A stretch of DNA of 64,000 bases from Plantago major (lineage: Eukaryota > Streptophyta > Magnoliopsida > Lamiales > Plantaginaceae). A program made the position numbers and the translations under genes. The notes below the pieces were generated by a model. That model was not told the DNA's origin, made no database searches, and saw nothing but the letters and a program-made list of their open reading frames with translations. Below are positions 37,201-49,802 of the stretch, in pieces. The stretch's first letter is position 1; every line of letters begins with the position of its first letter. Where the stretch lies: assembly GCA_026545765.1 (NCBI GenBank), contig CM048844.1, positions 3,534,001 through 3,598,000 of the forward strand, in the 5' to 3' direction.

Positions 37201-40200
37201 CTGAAGTTTGTTCTTCCTGGGATTCCTGTTTGTGCAACACCTTCTGGTTAAATTATACATATTATAAAGCACATACAATCAGTCCCAGGGGTTTCCTCCA
37301 AAGAGAACAAATTGAACCTCCAAGAACATGTAGTTGAAGAATCACTACCTATATTTCATGTCCCTGGACATTATAATGAAATTGAAATGCATCCTCGTGG
37401 TTTTCACACATACACCATGATGTACATAAATCATCTCAAGATATCATGCATTAAGAACACTTTCTAGACTTTCTCATGTATTATGTAAGTCTCAAAGTTC
37501 TAGACACCCCTCTGTTGTTCAACATAGAGTAAGATGGTTCTAGGAAAATGGCCATGCACGCAGCTGTCTATTTATAGGTGGTGGTGTGGACATATAACAA
37601 ACTCTGATGACAAAATACAAGTGTACAACACAAAATCTGTAATATTATTATGACATTTATACTGTCAATATTCATTGGTTGGGTGCACCAGATGGGCATA
37701 AGAATCCGTGTGCCAGATCAGATAGTTCATCCTAGGCATACAAAAGTTAATCAAAAGATACATACCGATGAAGTATCAGATGACGAGCAAGGTAAATCAT
37801 CTGAATGATCCACTTTCAACAATAAAGACGAAATATCCCCACTTGTTTGGATTACATTCAGAGCAGCAGTATTCATAGTGCCAATGACCTCTTCTACTGA
37901 CTGAGTTAAATTTACACACTGAACATTGTCAGTGTTGACATCTGTGGTTTCTTTGCTATCACATGCTAATATTGTCCCAAACTTTGTCTTCAAAGAAGAC
38001 AAACCCCTGGCAGTTGTCAAATGAGGGTCAGAGTCCCTAGGCCTATAGAAGACAAGTAAAAGATAGTTTGTTAGTTAACTAGGATGCTTTCTTCTACTGG
38101 AAAAAACAATGCAGTAACTTTTTTATGGAATCGAAATAGTATATGTAAGGCTGCAACTGCGATAATCGATGAAGACAAATGGGTACTTTTGACTGATTAT
38201 ATGACAGTATTAAGTTGCAGGTTCATTGTATAGAATGTACGTATTTCTTCTAGAGTTGATTCGAATGGGACAAGAATTTCTCTGCCAGGATCCTTTGGAA
38301 AACAGGCAACCACAAGACCCGATTCAGAACAGTGCAGCAAATTTATCAAGAGGTCAAAATCCATCGAGAAGTGTACCAATCCTCACAGAGTAGCCTAGAT
38401 ATGTAAACTTTGAGGTCCATAATACAGCAACTGGTTAAATCATCAATCATATTACTTATCATCATGTTCCTCTGCCAGATCCTTTGCAAATTCTCCCAAT
38501 CAAGATTTTAGGAAAATCTTTGTGCACTTGCTTGATGCATCATAAACTATCAAGTGCAAAAATGCAAAATTTCATTTTAACACAATAAATCATCATGTTA
38601 CCTCGTATGAATTAGGATCCCGTTGCAGATAAATGAAATATGACATGACGGTGGAGCCTTATTGTAGATAACCATAGCTTTACTGGAGTTTACAATTGAT
38701 AATTTCCTGCGATCTAGATGAGTATCAATAAATGAAGTTCACAAGAACACTTGTGCAAATTCTACAGATTAGATTAATTTGCAAGCAACTACCATATTAG
38801 TGAATAAGAGAAATACGTACTTTGTGCAAAATGTCTCCTCTGCTGCTCCCATAACGAGCCATCTTACTCTATGTTGAACAACAAGTTGCAGAATTCCTTC
38901 TTCAATGTTGCTCATGTCCATTGAAATTGTATCAGCCTGTATCTGCGGGGAAAAAGAAAGAAAAAAAGAGAGATTATCTTTTCAATATTCAGCTCATGCC
39001 TTCATAGAAATCTAGTAGTAGTTAGAACATACTTTCTCAAGGCTTGAATTTTTTTTAGTAATGACGCAAAATACATTTGGAGTTCAACAATATGCAATGA
39101 AACCCATACCCCCATCTGAGTTAGAAAGACGAGATACTGGTTCATAAGTCGTTGCATCTTTAGCCGTTCCAATTCCAAGCAAGCCTTGGACAAATGATTC
39201 TTAAGCTTGCTTCCTGAAGGTTTCACGTTAACTGAAACATATGAGAAAGAAGAGGCGAAGTCAACTTAAAAACCAGATCTGATTCCATTCCTCGCACGTA
39301 TAAAGTGCATCCAAATGTGAATGTAAAGAAGGAAAGACAAAGAAATGTTGACAGAGCAACAATGCATAGTGAGGCACAGGCTCTACATTCGACACGATGT
39401 AACAGGGACACATCAAAGTAATTTATCCAAGCCAACAACTAAGAGAAAAGTTCCTATACAGTTTGAGCAACTAACATGACAAGCAGATATCAATGCAGGA
39501 TCATGGATTCGCTATCCCCTCACAATCTCCATAAATAAATAAATAAATTACTAGACCCATAATACAAGTCTTTCGCTGGTTCCACTCCCATGCCTCAAGT
39601 CTCCAAATCGTGGCATTGCTGATTTCTCCACAAGCCCACAAAATAATTTACCACCAATTTTGTCACCCTTGAAGTGTATAATCATATCCAACGTCACGTC
39701 GCAATCTCCGTGTACATCTTACATGTATGCATATTCAAGCAGTAATTACTCAGCCCATGAAATACAATAGACATCTGTCAAAGAACTTCTCCCAATCCCT
39801 TCTTACACACAACCACATGACCATCCTTTACTAATTCAATTCTAGAAACATGATCCTTTCAATAATCACATCAAGTACCAAAAAAACCAATAAAAGAACA
39901 CAAACCAAAAAAGCTTCAACGCACAAGAATCATTCACTTCCCACAACCTTGAGCTGAAAACAAAACCAGAAAACAAACCAAAAAAGCTTCCACCTTTCTA
40001 TTGTATTTGAGCTGGAAAAAAACTTCCCAGCAATCCAATCAATAATCACACAAATTACCAACACAAGTAACAAAATTAACTTACAGAGTGAAACCAAACT
40101 GGTGGGCTGATGAACATGCAAAAGAGCAAGAGATTTATTCATCCCCTCAGAATTCTTCACCGCCCAATTAAGTAACATTTTCCCCTCCTTCACATTCTTT

Positions 40201-40256
40201 CCCACCGCCACATAAACCGTCGAGTTCAATTCACCGATTTCCACTTCACTACCCAT
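34248..40256 (-). CDS. USP / coiled-coil / (pseudo)kinase / U-box protein, plant U-box class
   Basis: Nine exons (40256-40085, 39231-39110, 38942-38821, 38706-38602, 38042-37766, 37240-37082, 36208-35681, 35287-34520, 34430-34248) join in frame to 811 residues. Residues 1-170 are a universal-stress-protein-like domain (VYVAVGKNVKEGKMLLNWAV), 267-430 a coiled coil, about 445-720 a kinase-like domain, and 735-805 a U-box (PSHFVCPIYQEVMTDPHIAP, then DGFTYEGDAIKGWF), the E2-binding domain of E3 ubiquitin ligases. The ATP loop GEGRYGAV (459-466) and lysine in VAIKML (479) are intact. The catalytic-loop aspartate is asparagine (VHGNLKPSN, N575), and DFG reads GFG (593-595). It is therefore probably a ligase with a scaffold pseudokinase. 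The layout resembles Arabidopsis PUB33/At2g45910-type proteins. Confidence 0.93.
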
Positions 40257-41030
40257 GATCAGTAGTTCAGTTCACTGCTTCAATTTCACTTTTTTCCCAA
40301 AATTGTTTGACAGGTAGGTTTTACAGTGAGTGAGTAGGAAGCATTTTCCTGCCTAATATGGATTGTTGGGGAAGATAAATGAATTGTACACAGCTCACCA
40401 AGTGTTTGTTAATTTGCGTGAGAAAGCAAAAGGGGACTAGTGGGAGTTGGGAAAAGGCTGTTGAGAAAGTTCCAAATTCCACTAGAATTCTAGTACTGTG
40501 TTTTTGTCATTTGCCTTTCACTTTCTCTTCTTTTTCTGTCTGTGAAAATAGGTTTGTTAGAATCCGGTCTAACCAGTCTCATGTGGATCCCACTGCTACA
40601 GTGAGATCGGTTATAAGACGATCGGGGTCAAATTTTTCATGAAAATAGGTGTGTAGTTTTACTTGCATGACTAAGCTATTCTAATCAACTTGACTTGACT
40701 ATGTTTAGTCAATGTGTGATAGATGTTTCAGCTCTTATGATTTCATGGTAGATATTTTTAGGGAACTAATATGCAAGCATACTCTCCATCGTCCCGCATT
40801 TGACATTTTTAACAGTGTAACAAAATATTATATTACATTATTAGAAAAACAAACTACCACATCCAATGAACATTCACAATTTACTGTAAACTCGGGAGGA
40901 GTCGGACTTGGATCAAGGAAAGACGAAGGGACCGAAGGAACTCATTTTGGAGTACTGGTTTTTATCGTTATGAATCATGTATATTAAAAGCCTACGGAGT
41001 TGATAGTATATATTGGTAGTCTAAATTTTA
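40257..41030. other. Promoter side of the U-box gene and intergenic spacer
   Basis: AT-rich upstream region of the minus-strand U-box gene. No TATA box stands out. The patch 40775-40930 contains a phrase (ccatcgtcccgcatttgaca ... gtcggacttggatcaaggaa) typical of worn MITE or dispersed repeats. No gene recognised. Confidence 0.4.
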
Positions 41031-41298
41031 CTACCTCCGTTCCAAATAAAACTTTTCAGTTCACTATTCTGCGGTCAACTGTCTTCGACTTTGACCACAA
41101 ATTACTCTTGAACTATAATAGTAAATAATTCAATAAAATCATATAATGAAAATTTAATAAAATTTAATTATTAAATTTTCATTATATGATTTTATTAAAA
41201 TTATTTATTATTATATTTTAAGATTAATTTGTGGTCAAAGTTGAAGACAGTTGACCGTTCAAATTCAAAATGGAAAGTTTTATTTGGAATGGAGGGAG
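41031..41298. mobile_element. Stowaway-type MITE (268 bp) with long foldback
   Basis: Ends ctacctccgttccaaataaa and tttatttggaatggagggag, flanked by TA on both sides. The arms continue inward (actgtcttcgactttgacca / tggtcaaagttgaagacagt) and the centre is itself palindromic (aaaatcatataatgaaaatt ... aattttcattatatgatttt), so nearly the whole element can fold into one hairpin. Confidence 0.93.
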
Positions 41299-41978
41299 TA
41301 TCACGAAAACAATTTGAAATTTGGATATTTGATTATGATACAAATGATAATAAGTTAGATATTGATTCAGATTGAATGACTATTATTAATTTGAATTTAG
41401 TTCAAGTTGGGTATGCATTTGAGTTACTCATCATGATCATGATGTATAACAAAAACTATGGCAACCATTTAAATAGGGATACAGTTTGAATGAATATCTT
41501 GTTGTATGAAAAAAGGAGAAAGATTAGCTAGCCTAGTGTTCAAACTTCATGTAGATTTAAAAGCCACATATAGGCAAAGTGGCACTTCTTAATTATACAG
41601 TGAAAAAGTTTTGAGATGAGACAGAAAAGTGGCTTATCTAACCTTTACCAGTTTTGTTTCTTCTTCGACGTGTTCAACAAGTTCAAATCAGTTTCAATGT
41701 TACTAATATTTTTAAATACATATGAGAACAAGACTCACAATAATGTCTTTGTTGCAGTTGACTCACTGGTCCGTCAATGGACTTTAAGATAATTTTGAAC
41801 CAACTGGAGTACCAAGCAAGCATATTAAATTTTCCACATTATACGTTGTATATATCATAAAAACACCGGTACAAACCGCGACAAGAAGTACAAAATAAAG
41901 CAACATTGCACGTACACAGGTATACATCACATAAACTAAGCAACAACATGTTGCCAACCAGATCATTCAGCTTATGTC
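41299..41978. other. Spacer and 3' flank of the kinesin gene
   Basis: AT-rich with no gene recognised; the part adjoining 41979 is the 3' UTR of the kinesin gene. Confidence 0.4.
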
Positions 41979-44900
41979 CTAGTTGAAAAGTTCTCCAGCC
42001 ACTTGTTTCATCATGCCCTTGACCTGTGAAAGAAACCACGAGAATTGATGAACCTGAAGTAACCGAGATACGATGCATAAGAAGTTCGAGTTAACTAGAC
42101 AAATCTTAGATACATACCTGCTTAGCTGAAAGGCCCATGTTTTGTAGGTCATCAAGCTGTGAAATACACCATTTGTGTCATCAAATGCAATACAAAAGTC
42201 ATGAATTATGTAACAAACGTAGATTAAATCAGTATAACGTCTTACGTTCTTAAATGGCTCTGGAGATTCCTCCCGGAGTTCAAGAATGTAGGTAGCTCTT
42301 TTCTCTCCAATGCCCTGCATTGACATGTAATATGAGAATCGATCATTTCTTTCATCAGAGAACTACCAAGTTAATGGAAAAGAAGATTTAACTTACTTTT
42401 AGACCTTTCAACTCCTCCCTGCAAATTACAGAAGGAAAACAAAAGGTTATTGATTAATATTGAGCACTCTTACAGTAAGATTTTGAATATGTAGTAAACA
42501 GAAGTTGATGCCGAATCCAAATTTGAAGTGCACATTTCATTTATGACAATGGGGCATGACCTCACAATGTTTTTGCTAAGTTTCAAGCTACCATGTAGGA
42601 GTACTATATAGTGTGTAGAGATCAGTTGCCACTTAGATGGTGTAGTATCCTGCTACGTCCAACTCATTGTCTCATCATTGATGGGAACAGGCTATTAATA
42701 CTTAACTGTGAATACATTTCAGTTCCAAGGTCCAGTTAATGTGCATAAGTTTGTTCTTGTGTTTCTAATTAAGAGGCAAGATAGCCTCTTCCAAAAATGG
42801 GCTTATAACTGTAATACCAGACATTGGTTGTAGCAGGAATGCTTGCATAATCCAGACTTCTCTCTCAGAACATTAGCTCAGACATTGTTTCAAAATGAGC
42901 ATGATAAAACATGATCGACTTCATGCTACATATATTTTACTCTTGAATTTTTACATCAACCAAGATGTTAATATCTTTCGTTTACTTGGATGCCCTTTGA
43001 TCTGCTTTTCCATAATGATTCAAATTTTTACACCAATGAAATTAAGGGACAATAAAACAACTCAGTAAGGAACTTACTTGCTAGCCGAGTTCAAAAATTT
43101 GAGGTACTCTTGAACGAGGGAGTGCTGCATTTGGAAAGAAGATTTCAAATATTGTCAGTCCTTCAAGCAACATAGTATTATGTTTAAAATATGATGTAGC
43201 ATTACAATTACAAACCTTAACCCCTGTACTCCTATTTCCAAAAGTGCCATTAGGAGTACAATGTATACCACGCTCCACGAGAGGAGTTTGCGGTTCTAGA
43301 GTATCTTTCTGACCTACTTGACTGTTGTATGGTGCTACTGTCTCCTCGGACATTTTGATCCTGTATGGAGTAGATGAACTGAAGGACTTTAAGTTGTATG
43401 CTAATTCTTTAATTTTTTCGCTTAGTGGTGGAGATGATAATTCATCCTTCTTCTGCAAAGTGTTCCCCTCTTCAGATGAGCTAGCTGAAGCATATCAGTA
43501 CATGTAAGGATCCAAAATGAAATATTCAACTAATTCTATATCAAGAAAACAAGTCGTAGATAAGTTATATTACCAGCTTCAGAATTCTGTTTCACCTTTT
43601 CATCCAAATTACTATCAAAGCTAGCTTCTTGATGGTTGGTGAAATCATGAGGAGGAACATCCTGAGTAATAAAAAAGAAGTTCTTTATGGACAAGCTTGT
43701 TACTAAATTGTATGGGAAAGGATCTCTTGTCCTGAAACTTTGTCAAACTGAGAGAACCACCAGAGCACAATTATTTCTGCCTGGTAAGATTAAAATTCAC
43801 ATCATCTTTTATTCTCATTTAAGGTGAACTTATTACCTTTTGTGCCAGAACTATGGCTTTGTCGTCTACAGCTGCTTCAAACAAAGTGTTATCTGGTTCA
43901 GGCATAGATCCAGGTGCATCAACAAGTTTATCTTCTTCTAATTCTAAGGCTTTGCTGACTTCTGAAATGGCTTTTACAGGTTGATCCTGTTACAGCAAAA
44001 AAGTGAAATAGTTAGAATATATTGTTGATCCAGTACAAGGATATCATGGAGGATATTGTCTTTGGCTCAAAGTACCTCTTCCAGTGAAAATGGCGAGACA
44101 ACTAAAGCAAGCTCTGGAGGTATTCCTGATTTCTGGGCTGACATATCCGCAGATTGGCTATTCAACTGCATTCAATTTTCAATTAGGATGGTCTGTGCAA
44201 ATAGTCTCAATACGAAACAAAAATGCAAAAGTACTGGAGAACATGTTCAATGAGTTGTATCTGTCATGCGGTACCTTTCGGGGACCAATTCGTGTTTCTC
44301 CATTAAATAGTTTCCTGGACGAAGAAAATAATCAGAGAAATTAGCAAGGGACAACAATAATTCTCTTTGATACCTGGTTGGGCATTGGTAAATAGAAGTT
44401 TTACCTTCCTTTCACGATGGAACTAGACTTTTTTTCTGAACGAGCGTAACTATCGCCAAACTGTTTTTTTGCACTCAAGGAAGCAGATATCGTTCTCCCA
44501 CTTTTTAATGATGATAGGTCCTTCACTTTGGTTGTATTTAGAGCTCTATTGGTAGAGTCTGTCAGTAATTGATTGGTGCTTCGGTATGTCCGTGAAACTA
44601 AACATAGTGAGCTGATAGTGTCTTGGCAAAAGAGAGGGTTCTAGATCCAAAAATGGTGAGAAAAAGAACAAACGTAATTATCATTAATTGTAGAATATAG
44701 AAAGACATGCTCAATGAAAATAAAACTTTTATGCGTACAGATTGTCGTACCAAGCAAGCGAGCAATAATATGTGACTTGTACAACCAAGCGAGTCTTGTA
44801 AAATCCGGGTAATTTTACTTTCTCTGTATGGCAGTCGCAGCTCATTGGCTTTGAGGGCACTAATTACATTCAACAAGCCATAGAGAGACTTATTGCGCCG

Positions 44901-46357
44901 GTTAATTTCAGCAAGTTTGATCCCATCACTACTACTCTTTTTAGGATCCTCATATCCTGATCAAAATGTGTTGAAAGTTATGAGCACGAGCATTTCAAGT
45001 AAAAGTGTTTAACGACGACACAAAGGATGGTTAGAAAAGCTAGAAACCTGCTAGATCAACAAAATTAATCTTGCTAGCCAGCTTGGTTTTCTGTTCACCA
45101 TCTGCGCATATATGTATCATCAAACCCTTAAGGTTGTAATTGCGTGGCTGATCAAGTTGTCCTTTCTGGGTATTCTGCACACTTCTGGTACTGAAGTATA
45201 TACTATAAAAATCTGACATTGTCTTGACAGCAACCTGCAAAAAAAAGAACCGCATAAGTAACAAATACTACTATACCAGTGAAAGTAATGAACCTAAAAA
45301 CTATCAAATTAACCAAATGAATCACAACTTAGATTCTTGCCTTTGACAGCCCCTTAAGATTGATTTTCCCATGACCATCGTCCATTACTTGGACCTCTGG
45401 ATGCTTCGGATCCAAAACATCATAGGCATGGTCATGCGTAAGCTCATAGAGTGATACATAAACCGACTTCCCTAATTCTCCCGCCATAACAAGTATATCA
45501 GACATTGCCTTCACTGCTAAACCGGGGTTTTCTTGGGATCCCTGCCATGGATAAGCCAACAAGGATAATTGTTAAGTTTGCTGATTACGGAGCTAATTAA
45601 ACATATATGATTTGTAACAAGAAATATAAAAGCGGGTAGAAACCTGGACACTATGAGTTTTGCCACTTCCCCTTGCCCCAAGCGCAATGACAGATACATT
45701 ATTGCCATCAAAACCCTTCGAAATCAAGGGCTTCAGCTCTCTCGAATATATCAGTTCAGTTTCTTCCTCTTGCCCGTAACAGTAGTCCAGTTCATACATA
45801 TTATTTCGACTGGTTCATGACAATTAAACAAAATCAGAGACATAGTTAAGCTTCAATTGCTACAGCAGAATTCCCAAATATTAGATTCACACAACAGCTT
45901 GATCATTTCCTATTTATTCTACCTTCATCATTTCGATCACTTCATACATATTCTGCAACTCAACAACACAACACAAACAGATATAGACTATCTCCAATTT
46001 TTCGAGCTAAAACGTCGATTCGATTGGAAAAAAACCATTTCGTATCACAAATTCAACTGCATTTCTAGATAAGCTGAGCTACACAGTACAAAATTCCCCT
46101 AATAGACAAATCAACACAAATACGGAAATCCCTAGTTCAAAGGAAGTAACAAAAAACCATTACCTGGCGGACTGAGCTTCCAATAAAATAGTCGATTTCC
46201 CCGATGGATCATTTCGTTCAGGATTTCTGACAGTAATCCAAGCTTTGGAATCAGCATTCAACGATTTCGACTCTTCGTCCGTAAAACCCCTAATTCTTCC
46301 GATTACACGCAATTTGTTCCAGCACCTGCTAGGTTTGGAGCTACTTTGGTCTGCCAT
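41979..46357 (-). CDS. Kinesin-like protein, KIN-10C type
   Basis: Sixteen exons, in frame to 682 residues: 46357-46164, 45809-45644, 45541-45341, 45234-45048, 44956-44751, 44640-44405, 44314-44275, 44165-44076, 43986-43837, 43661-43574, 43484-43216, 43124-43078, 42418-42397, 42314-42246, 42156-42118, 42023-41979. The N-terminal motor domain (about 15-330) has RVIGRIRGF, the P-loop ALGARGSGKTHS, switch II NFVDLAGYEDPKK and LPYRESKITRILQDSLGCTS. The C-terminus is a helix-hairpin-helix module (GIGEKRATYILELREESPEP), as in Kid-type chromokinesins, which bind DNA and move chromosomes along spindle microtubules. The switch I SSRSH motif is missing (RNYNLKGLMIHI stands there). The third intron uses a GC donor (TCAAAG|GCAAG at 45340). 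The start follows a purine-rich leader. Confidence 0.93.
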
Positions 46358-47967
46358 GGAAGATAAGCTACTGAAATTATCGGAGAAGATTGGAAATGGG
46401 AGCGTTGTGAGAAGAGGGAGATAAATATGGTGATAATTGTGTGAATGAAATGCAGTAGCCGTTTGGGTTTTTTCAAAAAAATGAAATCTGATGACAGTGA
46501 TGGAGGGTACAATGGTCAATTAAATGAGCTGGGTTGGAGCCATTTCAATTTTTCAGTGTAGGTGACAATGACAAGCTTCTTGTTCGAATTCTTTCGATGT
46601 GTTTGGCTATCGACTCGAATTATGAAATTTCGTAGTGGTTGTTTCTCGATTCTACACTATGTAACTGAAATGGAGTTATTATTAGTCAGCTTCAATACTT
46701 AAAACTTCAAAAATGAAATGTACTATTAAGCCATATCAAAATCACAATACAATACCAAACATATAAAACTTTAAAAATCTGAGTTGATATTCATCCATTT
46801 CAAATTTCAACACATGTTGAGTTTGAGTCGAATGCCAAATCATATCGGTTCTCTATTTAATCGAACCGACGAAACGGAATTGAGAACTGAATAATCAAAG
46901 TTGTAATGCCAATTGTAAAATCGGCCATCCCGGATTATATTTCAATGTTTTTGAAACCGTGGAAATATGAATCATTTGTTCCACGTCGGAAGCATCATTT
47001 CACAGTTGATGGATCGTAAGTTTCGGATTTGTGGAAGTCAAATGGTTTTGGAATGAGTGCATAAATGATGCTCCCTTAGGGTACATAGCTTCAACTTCAA
47101 ATGTGAAACCCTAAATATAAAATTCGATCTCTAAATCAACATGCACCGTATTTGGATTAGCATGGCACGTTACAACTCTTAGCGCAAAAAAAAAAAAAAA
47201 AAAAAAAAACTATTGAACTCAACTCTATCCTTAATAAATAAATTCTACCAATTGACTCAGACAATCTCTCCCATTGCATTTGAACTGTGAGGTCACCAAT
47301 CATAAGTTATTTTTTTTTATATAGTTGTTCGGTTGATGTATTTATTAACAATGTTGCCCTGAGCTTTTTATAAATTCGCCATGTGCTCCCTTCAAGGCCT
47401 TATATCCGATCAAAATATGCAAAATAACTCAAGTGATTCTATTGTCATGTAGTAATGCGTAGTGTCTCTGAAATATATTTTAATCGAGCTGAATGAGAAC
47501 TAGATTCGACTCGTCGAATTATCACGAATCATCGAACCAACATGCAAAATTCTTGTCGAACTTTTGTTCGGTAAATGCATTGCTTTCAGAAATCAGGGCC
47601 TGATGCACGTGTTAGCTCTAGATCAACTAGTTACTATATGAGTAGGCAAGTACGACCATACAAACTATAACTCATTGCATCGGACATAGATCTATGAAAT
47701 TCACATGCAATGGATCAACATGTTTTTTTTTTTTTTTTTTTTTTCGTTCTTACTCTGAGAATTTACTTGTGTATCAAATACAAATAGGTTTTGGGCGCAA
47801 AATGCAATTTCCCATACTACAATTTTCATTTTAGAATCCTTAGTTTCACAAATCGGCATTGGGCCTAATTGGCCCACAAAGAGCTTCTCCTTCCTCAACT
47901 CCTGTCTCTCTTTCTTGCCCAATTACAGATTTTGCAGAAAATCTCAATACTATCAAGCAAAAGGAAA
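46358..47967. other. Intergenic, divergent promoter region
   Basis: Lies between the minus-strand kinesin gene and the plus-strand small-protein gene. It contains an (A)25 tract (47187-47210) and a (T)24 tract (47721-47744) but no recognised gene. The stretch 47860-47880 has GGCCTAATTGGCCCAC, including a GGCCCA site-II-like element about 90 bases before the small-protein start. Confidence 0.45.
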
Positions 47968-48165
47968 ATGGAGGAAATTGGGAGAAGCAGCAAAATTAAC
48001 ACCAACGATAGCGCGAAAAAAGTGGCTTCGTGTGACGTTGAAGCACTGAAGAAGTGTCTGGAGGAAAACAAAGGCGATCAGAGTAAATGTCTAGCTCAAA
48101 TTCAAGCTTTCAAAACTTCTTGCTCGATAGGGAAGCCCAACAACCCTTCTTCAGATTCTACCTGA
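47968..48165 (+). CDS. Small four-cysteine (CHCH-like) protein
   Basis: A 65-residue protein starting MEEIGRSSKINTNDSAKK. The open frame runs further upstream without another ATG, and ATG 47968 sits in a good context (gaaaATGGAGG). The cysteines are C22, C30, C41 and C52: C-x7-C, then C-x10-C, separated by x10, embedded in two predicted helices (ALKKCLEENKGDQSKC). This resembles small plant CHCH proteins that are imported into the mitochondrial intermembrane space and oxidised by MIA40, but the spacing is not the classical twin C-x9-C. No intron in the coding part. The function is unknown to me; confidence in the gene is good because the frame, start and cysteine pattern agree. Confidence 0.75.
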   Translation: MEEIGRSSKINTNDSAKKVASCDVEALKKCLEENKGDQSKCLAQIQAFKTSCSIGKPNNPSSDST

Positions 48166-48680
48166 GAAAGATCAGTATTTTTTTTCTGGGTTTTGTTAGC
48201 TTTACACTGCTTCATGTTTAATTGTACGATTACAAACAGCTTTTGGTTTTAGTAGCTGTAATTTGTTTGAGAGGTATATTACATAAAGTAATTGAATGGT
48301 TATGATTTGTTAACACAAGGGCTCTAATATTCGTTTTGATTGTTAAAAATTTAATCTTTACTGGAATAGTGATTTGTTGAGTGTTGAGGCATGGTAGGTT
48401 CAGTTCATATGGAGATACTGTTTTTTTGTGGATATGTGTTCATATTTTGTGATCAAGTGATCAGTCCTTACGTAAACTTGCTAATATGTTCGCCTTGATT
48501 GCTCGAGTTGTTGGGAAGAATAATAGATTAATAGTCTAGCTCCTTGCTTTATCTCCAGTTAACAAGGAGCAGTTTAGTCAATTAATGCTAAATCTTAATC
48601 CTCTGCCAGTTGCATAAAGGGCAGTGCACTGCACCGGATACACGAATTGCATGCTGGTTACTTTTCTTTTTTTCTTTTTT

Positions 48681-48719
<39 letters not shown>

Positions 48720-49802
48720 TGGGGTGGGATGGTTCTTGGATCAGTTGGATGGTACACGAGTCAATTTTAGGCAAGTTCGTTATAGCTACTTGTTGTTATT
48801 CTTCTCTTTCTTTTGAGGATTTCCTTTTCGTTATCACTTATCAGGCAAAGCCTTATGCGTACAGTTCACGATGAACAAGTCTTGTCCTTGAATGTAAATT
48901 CGATTCACTAGATTATGTGGTTACATTCTCCCTAGTCTACTTAAATTTTACTCTAAATGTTTCAAGATATTTAGAAACTTCTTGATAGATGCTGAGTTCT
49001 GGATTTACTGGCATTACGCATTACGGGGGAAGAGGAACCATGCGGGAAACTGTTGAAAAAATTGAAAAGTACACAGAAGAAAAAAGATCAGAAAACAGAA
49101 GTAGAAAGAAAACAACTGAGGCTATAATATTTAACATCAGGTATGTGTCCAGGTGCAGAAACTGACATGCTGTGATTTAGTATTAAAGGAACAGGTCTCT
49201 TTGCTGGAGATATTGATTATTTTCTGTTCCAGTTTTGTCTAGAGTCTATACTTACATTACAGGCTGCTAGTATGTATAAGAAAATAATTACCAAGTCAAA
49301 ATCTAAGCTCCACCATTCATGGATACTTGCCTCCCATATGCTGCTTGTTATTGACTGGTTACCTGATTTGATTATTAAAAATTGCAATGTCAATTCGATT
49401 AAATTTATTCAGTTTGCATTGACATAATATGAATGTACATGCACTTGACCTTTGTGCATATAACCTGAGGACTCAGGTACCTGAATGCTAGATCATACCT
49501 CACTTTGTCAAATAGAATAAGGCAGTGAGCAAACCCGATGTCCTGCTACTGCGTGCCACGTTATGATGGTACAGACATATAACTGTCCACGAAATACGTA
49601 AACGTGGGGAGTAGGGACATATATGTTCATCACGCAATGACATGGTGCACCATTGCAACGCAGATTCTTCATCTCTGAACATGGTAATATTCTCTGTGAA
49701 CTTTGTTATTGTAAATGATTAACAACTGATCTGTTCTTCTACTTAAGGTTACATACATTAACCCCACAGACCGATCAGAACTACATTCTCAATATCTTCA
49801 TT
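48166..49802. other. Intergenic with homopolymer junction
   Basis: 3' UTR of the small-protein gene, then AT-rich spacer. No gene recognised. Open frames across 48610-48870 exist only because the homopolymers lack stop codons. Confidence 0.5.
48673..48728. repeat. Poly(T)-poly(G) junction
   Basis: An almost pure T run (about 18) passes without interruption into a G run of about 29, then TGGGGTGGG. The plus strand could form G-quadruplex structures. The length of such tracts is unreliable in assemblies. Confidence 0.9.

Noticed and set aside
47869..47967. N-terminal extension of the small four-cysteine protein
   Set aside because: The extension has no ATG (it would begin at TTG), while ATG 47968 has a good context.
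48610..48874. Open frames across the poly(T)-poly(G) tract
   Set aside because: They are open only because homopolymers lack stop codons.
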